Assembly: GCA_903925075.1 (NCBI GenBank)
Contig: CAIYDQ010000128.1
Span: 1-64,000 of the forward strand
DNA length: 64,000 bases
Origin: an uncultured Geobacter sp.
GTDB taxonomy: Bacteria > Desulfobacterota > Desulfuromonadia > Geobacterales > Geobacteraceae
Direction: 5' to 3'
The notes under the pieces: model-generated
What the model was told of the DNA's origin: nothing
The model's input: only the letters and a program-made list of their open reading frames with translations
Database searches by the model: none
Shown: positions 57,150 to 64,000 of the stretch, piece after piece
Layout: every line of letters begins with the position of its first letter
How positions within the stretch are numbered: the stretch's first letter is position 1
Translations under genes and position numbers: made by a program

Positions 57150-58912
57150 GCAATCAATCCACCATTCCAACGCCTGCGACGCCGGATATCTGCACCGTCG
57201 CCATCCTGGTGGACGGCTCGCAGATCTCCGGGGAGTTCCACGTGCTATCGGTCGCCATATCGAGGGAGTTGAACCGGATTCCGGCGGCGACCATTCAACT
57301 GCGCGACGGGGAGGCGTCGAAATCGACCTTCCTGGCGAGCAACAGCGCCCATTTCATCCCGGGCAAAAAGATCGAGATTCAATTCGGCTACCGCTCGCAA
57401 AATACCACGGTGTTCAAGGGGTTGGTGATCAAGAACAGCATCAGGGTGCGCAAGAACGGCAGCCTGCTGACCGTGGAGTGCCGCGATCAGGCGGTGAAGA
57501 TGAACAGCGGCGAAAAAAGCAAATACTTTGCCGGCCAGAAAGACAGCGCCATCATGGAGGAGATCATCGGCTCCTACCAACTGCAAAAGGACGTGCAGGC
57601 CACCAAGCCCGCCTTGAAAGAGGTGACCCAATACAACTCCACCGACTGGGATTTCCTGCTGTGCCGCGCCGAGGCCAACGGGCAAGTAGTGATAGTGACG
57701 GACGGAAAAGTGACCGTGACCACGCCCGCCACCGGAGCGCAGCCGGTGGTCACCGTGCATTACGGCGCGACCCTGTTGGAGTTGGATGCGGAGATCGACG
57801 CGCGCCGGCAAAGCAAAGGCATCAGGGCCAGCAGTTGGAACGCCACCGATCAAAAGGTGCTGGAGGTGCAGGCCAAGGAGCCCCCCAAAACCAGCGACGG
57901 CAACCTCACGGCCGCCGACCTGGCGAACGTGATTGGCGGAGATCCGCACCAGTTGCGGCACGGCGGCAAATTGAGCCAGCCGGAGCTGCAGAGTTGGGCG
58001 GACGGCCGGCTGTTGAGGGAGCGGCTGGCGAAGGTGCGCGGCCGGGCGAAATTTCAAGGCTTCGCCGGGGTGGCACCCGGCAACATCATCGAAGTCACCG
58101 GCATCGGCGATCGTTTCGAGGGGAAAATGTACGTCTCCGGCGTGCGCCACACGGTCGCCAACGGCAACTGGGAAACGGACGTGCAGTTCGGGCTGAGCAC
58201 GGAATTGTTCGCCCAGAGCTACAACCTGCGTCCCCTCCCCGCCGCCGGCCTGATACCGGCGCCAAGCGGCCTGCAGATCGGCGTCGTCACGGCATTGGAA
58301 AACGACCCCGACGGCGAGGACCGCATCAAGGTGCGGCTCCCCCTGGTCAGCGCCGCGCAGGACGGGATCTGGGCGCGCCTGGCCACCCTGGACGCCGGCA
58401 AGCAGCGCGGCACCTTTTTCCGTCCGGAGATACACGACGAGGTGGTGGTCGGATTTTTGGCCTCGGACCCGCGCCATCCGGTGGTTTTGGGGATGTGCAA
58501 CAGCAGCGCGAAACCCGCGCCCGAGCCTGCCAAGGACAAGAACGACCGCAAGGGGTATGTCAGCCGCGAGAAACTGCGCTTGATCTTCGACGACGACAAG
58601 AAAGTCATCGTCATCGAGACGCCGGGCGGCAACAAATTGAGCTTGTCCGAGAAAGACAAAGGCATCGTGCTGCAGGATCAAAACGGCAACAAGATCACCC
58701 TCGACAACAACGGCATCAAGATCGAGAGCTTCAAGGATCTGACCTTGAAAGCCGCCAAGGACATCAAGCTGGAAGGCGCGAACATGGATCTGAAAGCGCA
58801 GACCTCCTTCAAGGCGGCGGGCACCGCCAGCGCCGAGCTGTCGGGGGCGAGCACCACCATAAAAGGGAGCGCCACCACGGTGGTGCAAGGCGGGATCGTG
58901 CGGATCAATTAA
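57146..58912 (+). CDS. eCIS VgrG-like spike/baseplate protein (Pvc8-like)
   Basis: 588 residues, start GTG at 57146 in the overlap with the LysM stop. The N-terminal half resembles the gp27-like hub (VAILVDGSQISGEFHVLSVA, FIPGKKIEIQFGYRSQNTTV). About 400-490 is a gp5-like OB fold (VVTALENDPDGEDRIKVRLP, WARLATLDAGKQRGTFF, HDEVVVGFLASDPRHPVVLG). The C terminus is a triple-helix-like repeat (KGIVLQDQNGNKITLDNNGI). It forms the puncturing spike together with the PAAR tip. Confidence 0.9.
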   Translation: MSNQSTIPTPATPDICTVAILVDGSQISGEFHVLSVAISRELNRIPAATIQLRDGEASKSTFLASNSAHFIPGKKIEIQFGYRSQNTTVFKGLVIKNSIRVRKNGSLLTVECRDQAVKMNSGEKSKYFAGQKDSAIMEEIIGSYQLQKDVQATKPALKEVTQYNSTDWDFLLCRAEANGQVVIVTDGKVTVTTPATGAQPVVTVHYGATLLELDAEIDARRQSKGIRASSWNATDQKVLEVQAKEPPKTSDGNLTAADLANVIGGDPHQLRHGGKLSQPELQSWADGRLLRERLAKVRGRAKFQGFAGVAPGNIIEVTGIGDRFEGKMYVSGVRHTVANGNWETDVQFGLSTELFAQSYNLRPLPAAGLIPAPSGLQIGVVTALENDPDGEDRIKVRLPLVSAAQDGIWARLATLDAGKQRGTFFRPEIHDEVVVGFLASDPRHPVVLGMCNSSAKPAPEPAKDKNDRKGYVSREKLRLIFDDDKKVIVIETPGGNKLSLSEKDKGIVLQDQNGNKITLDNNGIKIESFKDLTLKAAKDIKLEGANMDLKAQTSFKAAGTASAELSGASTTIKGSATTVVQGGIVRIN

Positions 58913-58996
58913 CGGAAAAAGGCTTTTGGCCACAAAAAAGCACAAAATGCGCAAAAAAAAATCAAGGCCCAACGTAACTATTCAGCATATTCAAAA

Positions 58997-59070
58997 CAGG
59001 CGGGCGAACACGAGGTTCGCCCCTACAGATGCGGCGTCTTGGTAGGGGCAGCTTGTGTTCGCCCTGCCTG
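58997..59070. repeat. palindromic repeat within the eCIS operon
   Basis: CAGGCGGGCGAACACGAGG continuing to CCCTAC (58997-59026) is inverted at 59042-59070 (GTAGGGGCAGCTTGTGTTCG and on). A dispersed-looking element of the GGGCGAACAC type in the gap between spike and PAAR genes. Confidence 0.6.
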
Positions 59071-59100
59071 CTGTCCCCTCTGGTCGAGGAGGTGCCCAAC

Positions 59101-59370
59101 ATGTTCCCTGCCGCGCGGGTGACAGATTTGATTTCCAGCTCGGCTACGCTCGGGGTGCCGACGCCGATCATCCCGCCGGGCGCGCCGACCGTGCTGATCG
59201 CGGGGCTGCCGGCCGCGCGCCTGGGCGACACCTGCGGCGTGGACGCTATCGTCACCGGCTCGGCGACCGTGTTGATCGGGGGCTTGCCCGCCGCGAGGAT
59301 CGCCGACCTCACCGCCGCCGGCGGCGCGGTCCTCCCCCCCGGCGCTCTCACCGTGCTGATCGGAGGGTAG
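59101..59370 (+). CDS. eCIS PAAR tip protein
   Basis: 89 residues of the PAAR fold: FPAARVTDLISSSATLGVPT, PPGAPTVLIAGLPAARLGDT, VTGSATVLIGGLPAARIADL, ending PPGALTVLIGG. PAAR proteins cap the spike as a sharp cone with a zinc site. GAGGAGGTGCCCAAC precedes the ATG at 59101; frames starting earlier run through the repeat and are rejected. Confidence 0.92.
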   Translation: MFPAARVTDLISSSATLGVPTPIIPPGAPTVLIAGLPAARLGDTCGVDAIVTGSATVLIGGLPAARIADLTAAGGAVLPPGALTVLIGG

Positions 59371-59371
59371 C

Positions 59372-59815
59372 ATGAACAACGATTTCCTCGGCCGCGGCTG
59401 GTCGTTTCCTCCCGAATTCACCGGCAGCATCTCCCGCGTGGAGATGCTCGAGCAGGAGGCGGATATCGCTTCCAGTCTGGAAATTCTCCTCAGCACCGCT
59501 CAGGGCGAACGGATCATGCTGCCGCAATACGGCTGCAATCTGGACGAGCTGGTTTTCGAGAGTCTCGACACCCGCATGAAGACCTTGATGACCGACAAAG
59601 TGGAATCCGCCATCCTCTACAACGAGCCGCGCATCGATCTGGAAGGGGTGCGATTGGACGAGAGCGACGAACTGGAAGGCGTGGTGCTGATCGAGGTGAC
59701 CTACCGGGTCAGATCGACCAATTCGAGATTCAATTTCGTCTATCCCTACTACAAGCTGGAAGGAACGGACATCAATCTCTCTTCAACCATCAACCTTTTG
59801 CCGGACAACTCCTGA
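59372..59815 (+). CDS. eCIS baseplate wedge protein, gp25 family (Pvc9-like)
   Basis: 147 residues with the gp25/lysozyme-like fold: DFLGRGWSFPPEF, DIASSLEILLSTAQGERIML and YGCNLDELVFESLD. It anchors sheath assembly to the baseplate. It begins one base after the PAAR stop, so the two are coupled. Confidence 0.92.
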   Translation: MNNDFLGRGWSFPPEFTGSISRVEMLEQEADIASSLEILLSTAQGERIMLPQYGCNLDELVFESLDTRMKTLMTDKVESAILYNEPRIDLEGVRLDESDELEGVVLIEVTYRVRSTNSRFNFVYPYYKLEGTDINLSSTINLLPDNS

Positions 59816-59818
59816 CCT

Positions 59819-62800
59819 ATGACTTCCGCAGCCGACTGCTCACAAAACAGAGACGAACTGAGACTGGTTCGCGAAGGGACCAGCCAGGATCAGCGCCTGT
59901 CGCCGGCGCTGGACCCGGCCTACGCGCCCGCGGATGAGCGCGGCGTCGCGAACGACATGGTGTTCGCGCAGGCCTACTCGGCGTTTCTTCAGTATTACGA
60001 TGCCGGCAACGCGCCTGCCGGCGACTGGAAGCCGTTTTTCTCCGGCGACCTTTCGGTGCAGTTGGCGGTCGCCGCGGTGCAGGACGTGGAGTATTACAAA
60101 TCCAATCAGAAAGAATTCTTCGACTTCGTGAACAATCAGCAGAACCAGTCCCACGAGCAGCAACTAAAAGAGCGCCTGGGCTACCTCTTCAGTCTGGTCG
60201 GCACCCTCGCCCAACGACTGGACGCCCTGCAACAGGGGCTGCCGGCGGAGATCTCGCTGAAAGGGATGCTGCAGAACCTGATCGCCTCGCAATTGGCGCC
60301 GGCCTTCCAACGGCTGCTCGCCTATTACAAGGCGGACGACGCCGTCGTGCCGATAACCGACCGCCTGGTTGCCGACGCCCAGCCGGGGCTGATCATCATG
60401 GGAAGCACGACCGTCGTTTTCAAGGATCTCTATCATGCCGGGCTGTCCGGCACCTGGATTACGGACAGCTCCGCGGACTGGCAGAGCTATCTGGCCGGCA
60501 TCGCGGCGGACGCCTCGGTATTCGGCAGCGGCGCCACGGTCTTCGAGCGCAGCAACCACATCGCCACTCACAATCTGTTCACCTCGATATTCGATCAATT
60601 TCTCAAAGCCTATGCCCGCACCGTCGCCGCCGCCAACCTGGCGCTGCAGGCGAGCTTCACCGATTGGGACCGCCATGAGCCGCACTATGCGCTGTTTTTG
60701 GCCTTCCTGCGCCTGTTCGTCTACGCCCGCGCCGAGCTGAACACGCTCACCGGCCGGCACCTCGATTTTTATTACCGCGAGGTGCTGCGGCTCAAGGAAA
60801 AGGCCGCGCAACCCGGACATGCGCATCTGCTGGTCGCATTGGCGAACCAGGCCCAAAGCCGCGATTTCCCGGCCGGAGAGTTGTTCCAGGCGGGCAAGGA
60901 CGACCTCGGCAGCGACGCCTTTTTCGCCAACGACCGGGACTTCGTGGCGAATCAGGCGCTGGTGGCGTCGCTAAGCACTCTTTATCGGCACAAGAACGGC
61001 CCCAACGAAACCCTGCCCCATCAGGACGGCCGCCTGTTCGCGTCCCCCGTCGCCAATTCGGACGACGGCCCGGGGGCGGATCTGACCAGCGTGGATCAGT
61101 CCTGGCAGCCGTTTTACAACAAGATCTACCGGGACGGCGCGCTGTCGGCGATCGACATGCCCAAGGCCGAGGTCGGCTTCGCCATCGCCTCGCACCAGCT
61201 GTTGCTGGCGGAAGGGTCGCGCGTCGTGGTGCTGGAGTTCAGCGTCGGCAACGTCCAGCAGTTGCAGGCCTTGACGGACGACTATAAGGACGGCGTCGTT
61301 TGCCGGTTCACCGGAGAAAAAGGGTGGATCCAAAAGCCGGCGGTGGTGTTCGCCACCGACGGCGACCTCCTGCTGCTGGCGGTGGCGCTCACCGGCGCCG
61401 ACCCGGCGGTGGTCCCGTATGCGGCCGATCTGCACGGCTACGACTTGCAGACAGATCTGCCGGTCCTGATGGTGAAACTGCAGCAGCAGGATACGGCCGA
61501 TTATCTGTACCCGCTGCTCCAGGATCTGGAAATAAGCGGCATCGACCTGACCGTTTACGTGCAGCACCTGAAAACGCTGGCGGTGTCCAACGACTTCGGA
61601 CCGGTCGACAGTTCCAAGCCTTTCCAGCCGTTCGGAGCGCAACCGGTGGCCAACAGCTCGTTGGTGGTCGGTTCGCGGGAGGCGTTTCAAAAAACGCTCT
61701 CCGGCGCGACCCTCAACGTGCAGTGGCAGGCGACGCCCGCGCCGTACGGCGGCAAAATTGTCCAGGTGAACACCGACTATCTCCAGGCGGGGATCTGGCA
61801 GCAGTCCGGCCTGGACGCAAGCGACATCCAAAGCTCCTATTTCCCGCTGATCGACGGCGGCGGCGCCGAGCCGTATCTGGACGCCCCGGACCTGTCGAGC
61901 CAGGAATTTTTCGCCACCTCCTCCCGCAGCGGGTTTGTCCGCCTGAGGCTTAGCGGCGATTTCGGCCAGAGCGATTTCGAGCAGGCGCTGATCGATTACA
62001 TCAAAAGGGTTACCGACAGCGACCCCAACAACGACGGCAGCAAACCTCTGCCGCCGGTCGCTCCCAGCATCGGCGAGCTGAGCCTCGATTACACGGCCAG
62101 GCAAACGATCGCGCTGGACAGCGCCGACCAGGCGCAGTTCGACGGGCGCGCCGCCCTTTTCCTGCACGTCGCTCCCTTCGGTTACGCCGAACAACACCCC
62201 TACCTGAAGATCAAGGACGACATCGCCGACAAGGCCGTCTATCTGCTGCCGCAATTCAAACACCTGAACGTCCTGGACCCGAAGCTGCCGAAGGGGGCGC
62301 CGGTCGAGCACGAAGCGGAGTTCCTGCTGGGGGTGTCGGGCCTGATTCCCCCTCAAAATCTGGCGCTGCTTTTCGAGGTGGCCGACGGCACGGCCGACCC
62401 CTTGTCGGAGAAGCCGGTCCCGCACCTGCATTGGAGTTATCTGCGCGACAACGAGTGGATCGCCTTCGCCAAGAACGACGTGGACGACCTCACCGGCGAG
62501 CTGCTCGATTCGGGCATCGTCACCTTCGCCATGCCGCGCGCCGCCTCCGCCGCCAACACGCTTTTCCCCGGCGGACAGCACTGGATTCGCGGCGCGGTGG
62601 CCTCTCAAAGCGATGCCGTCTGCCGGCTGCGCCTGGTCGCGGCGCAGGCGCTGCAGGCAACCTTCGCGGACAAGGGGAACGACCCGGCCTTCCCGGCCAA
62701 GGTGCTTCCCCCCGGCACCATCAACAAGCTCGACCAACCGGACGCCGACGTGAAAAGCGTCAGCCAGCCTTTCGAGAGCTTCGGCGGACGCGGCCAGGAG

Positions 62801-63529
62801 GCGCCCGGAGCGTTTTACACCCGCGTCAGCGAGCGCCTGCGCCACAAGGACCGCGCCATCGACTTGTGGGATTACGAACGGCTGTTATTGGAGGCGTTCC
62901 CGCAGATCTACAAGGCGAAGTGTCTCAATCACACCCAGTACGAACCGAACGAAAGCGGCACGGGCGTCTACCGGGAACTCGCTCCCGGCCACGTCACCAT
63001 AGTCACCATTCCGGATCAACAGTTTCATAACCTGCGCGATCCATTCCGGCCCTACACGAGCCTGGGGCTTTTGGCGCAAATCGGGACCTTCCTGGGCCAG
63101 CGCCTTTCCTGCTTCGCGCAACTGCACGTGAAAAACCCGCAGTTCGAGGAGATCAAGGCGGATTTCAAGGTGCGGCTCTATCCGGGATTCGACGAGTCCT
63201 TCTATCTCGCCAGGCTGAACGAATCGGTGATCCGCTTCCTGTCGCCCTGGGCCTTCCCCGGCGGCGGGACTCCCTCGTTCGGCGGCAAGGTGTATAAATC
63301 CGTTCTGATCAATTTCGCGGAAGAGCAGCCCTATGTGGACTATGTGACCGACTTCAAATTGTTCCACACCTTCCAGGATCTAAACGACGTGCAGCAAACC
63401 GAAGAGGGGGACGAGGTGCAGGGTTCCAAGGCCATTTCCATCCTGGTTTCCGCCAGAAATCACGTCATCGCCGCGCTCAACCCCGCCGAGGTGCAAACCG
63501 TCGGCGAGAACTGCCCCTGCGCCGCATGA
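59819..63529 (+). CDS. eCIS baseplate protein, gpJ-like (Pvc11-like)
   Basis: 1236 residues. It begins three bases after the gp25 stop, with an N-terminal helical part including FLQYYDAGNAPAGDWKPFFSG and a long central region of strands, and the C-terminal baseplate-J-like part (GRGQEAPGAFYTRVSERLRH, IDLWDYERLLLEAFPQIYKA). Large proteins of this kind are Pvc11/Afp11-like wedge components. The C terminus ends with NCPCAA. The stop overlaps the next gene (ATGA). Confidence 0.88.
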   Translation: MTSAADCSQNRDELRLVREGTSQDQRLSPALDPAYAPADERGVANDMVFAQAYSAFLQYYDAGNAPAGDWKPFFSGDLSVQLAVAAVQDVEYYKSNQKEFFDFVNNQQNQSHEQQLKERLGYLFSLVGTLAQRLDALQQGLPAEISLKGMLQNLIASQLAPAFQRLLAYYKADDAVVPITDRLVADAQPGLIIMGSTTVVFKDLYHAGLSGTWITDSSADWQSYLAGIAADASVFGSGATVFERSNHIATHNLFTSIFDQFLKAYARTVAAANLALQASFTDWDRHEPHYALFLAFLRLFVYARAELNTLTGRHLDFYYREVLRLKEKAAQPGHAHLLVALANQAQSRDFPAGELFQAGKDDLGSDAFFANDRDFVANQALVASLSTLYRHKNGPNETLPHQDGRLFASPVANSDDGPGADLTSVDQSWQPFYNKIYRDGALSAIDMPKAEVGFAIASHQLLLAEGSRVVVLEFSVGNVQQLQALTDDYKDGVVCRFTGEKGWIQKPAVVFATDGDLLLLAVALTGADPAVVPYAADLHGYDLQTDLPVLMVKLQQQDTADYLYPLLQDLEISGIDLTVYVQHLKTLAVSNDFGPVDSSKPFQPFGAQPVANSSLVVGSREAFQKTLSGATLNVQWQATPAPYGGKIVQVNTDYLQAGIWQQSGLDASDIQSSYFPLIDGGGAEPYLDAPDLSSQEFFATSSRSGFVRLRLSGDFGQSDFEQALIDYIKRVTDSDPNNDGSKPLPPVAPSIGELSLDYTARQTIALDSADQAQFDGRAALFLHVAPFGYAEQHPYLKIKDDIADKAVYLLPQFKHLNVLDPKLPKGAPVEHEAEFLLGVSGLIPPQNLALLFEVADGTADPLSEKPVPHLHWSYLRDNEWIAFAKNDVDDLTGELLDSGIVTFAMPRAASAANTLFPGGQHWIRGAVASQSDAVCRLRLVAAQALQATFADKGNDPAFPAKVLPPGTINKLDQPDADVKSVSQPFESFGGRGQEAPGAFYTRVSERLRHKDRAIDLWDYERLLLEAFPQIYKAKCLNHTQYEPNESGTGVYRELAPGHVTIVTIPDQQFHNLRDPFRPYTSLGLLAQIGTFLGQRLSCFAQLHVKNPQFEEIKADFKVRLYPGFDESFYLARLNESVIRFLSPWAFPGGGTPSFGGKVYKSVLINFAEEQPYVDYVTDFKLFHTFQDLNDVQQTEEGDEVQGSKAISILVSARNHVIAALNPAEVQTVGENCPCAA

Positions 63530-64000
63530 CCAGCCTACCCGTGACCATAGCCAAAGAGCCCGCGCTCAACCCCGCCGAGGATTACTACCGCCTGCGCCGG
63601 GAAGGGATCGGCTTCATCGAGCAGATGGGGAGCGCCCTTTGGACCGATTACAACACCCACGATCCGGGCATCACCATCCTGGAGGCGCTCTGCTACGCCA
63701 TCACCGACCTGGCCTACCGGGCGGGCTGGGACATCAAGGACATCCTCTCCCCGGAAATCGCCCCGGCCGACCGCAGTCAGCCTTATCCCGACCAGGCGTT
63801 TTTCAGCGCCCGTCAGATCCTGACGGTCAACCCGACCACGCCCGACGATTTCCGGCGCCTGCTGATCAACCTGGACGCGGTGCGCAACGCCTGGGTTTTC
63901 TGCAAGCAGTGCGCCTGCGACCTGAGCTATTACGCCTGGTGCGAGCTGGACAAATTGCTCTTTTCCTATCAGGCGCCGCCCGACGTGAAGCCCGCCCCGC
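63526..64000 (+). CDS. eCIS baseplate protein (Pvc12-like), partial
   Basis: An open frame of 158 codons that runs off the window. It begins in the overlap with the previous stop and shows LRREGIGFIEQMGSALWTDY and NTHDPGITILEALCYAITDL, the characteristic start of Pvc12/gpJ-like baseplate proteins. The remaining part of this gene, and presumably fibre, ATPase and effector genes, lie beyond 64 kb. Confidence 0.85.
   Translation, partial: MTSLPVTIAKEPALNPAEDYYRLRREGIGFIEQMGSALWTDYNTHDPGITILEALCYAITDLAYRAGWDIKDILSPEIAPADRSQPYPDQAFFSARQILTVNPTTPDDFRRLLINLDAVRNAWVFCKQCACDLSYYAWCELDKLLFSYQAPPDVKPAP

Noticed and set aside
57478-58977. A 499-codon frame in another frame of the spike gene
   Set aside because: It is an Arg/Gly/Gln-rich shadow of the GC-rich spike gene, without ribosome-binding site or family pattern; the true frame shows gp27/gp5 motifs.

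Overview
The window looks like chromosomal DNA of a Geobacter-type member of the Desulfuromonadia. This is inferred from gene content rather than from any rRNA: histidine kinases of the HQWRQPLN type, Rrf2 regulation beside larE, a metX with a SAM-I riboswitch, two Hsp20 genes, an LplT-Aas-like fusion and a GspE/PilB-like ATPase next to an HDOD gene. The flanking housekeeping parts are GC rich; positions 1 to about 9.4 kb and several island genes are visibly richer in A+T.

Region 1 (1-11.1 kb) is a signalling cluster. It holds a receiver-kinase hybrid, a CheB-CheR-PAS-kinase fusion, three single-domain receivers (one a truncated OmpR type), a membrane PAS kinase, a PAS-GGDEF protein with an altered I-site, and a chemoreceptor with a FliA-like promoter. 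The fused CheB/CheR gene carries a C11 and an A9 tract, a possible slippage point.

Region 2 (about 11.6-24.3 kb) is an integrated phage-derived island. From the right it has a tyrosine integrase, a small regulator, a divergent promoter/operator region, an excisionase-like gene, and a long leftward operon with Gp157, ssDNA-annealing, RuvC-like, replication-initiator and helicase-loader genes. At its far left is a terminase small subunit with no large terminase, portal, capsid or tail genes. The layout (integrase, regulators, replication, lone terS) recalls phage-inducible chromosomal islands, though a deleted prophage is an alternative. Inside it, five rightward genes are separated by a recurrent GC hairpin (GCCGGG-8 nt-CCCGGC), the replication gene contains 15-bp tandem iterons, and a response regulator is carried as cargo. 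The integrase lies just upstream of a ZnuB-type permease gene whose ATPase partner is not in the window.

Region 3 (24.3-49.1 kb) is an ordinary chromosomal block: Zn/Mn permease, Hsp20, metX with SAM-I riboswitch, a hydroxyacid dehydrogenase, DUF2400/TIGR02757, dtd, a macrodomain protein, nfo, dapF, an Rrf2 regulator, larE, a second Hsp20, polA, an HDOD protein, a GspE/PilB-like ATPase, Smr, ROK kinase, FKBP, a thiamine-binding-like protein, a 1124-residue MFS-acyltransferase-AMP ligase and an exported amidohydrolase. Several palindromic repeats lie between these genes.

Region 4 (49.2-64 kb, running off the end) starts with a sigma-54 activator that appears to be transcribed as a leaderless mRNA, an orphan DNA-binding protein and a RelE/XRE toxin-antitoxin pair. 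It continues with an extracellular contractile injection system (eCIS, PVC/Afp type): Pvc16-like DUF4255, an unrecognised 336-residue protein, sheath, two tubes, DUF5908, LysM, a VgrG-like spike, PAAR, gp25, a gpJ-like baseplate protein and a partial Pvc12-like gene. Fibre, ATPase and toxin genes would lie beyond 64 kb. Gene calls are read from sequence and from memory of families; no database search was possible.
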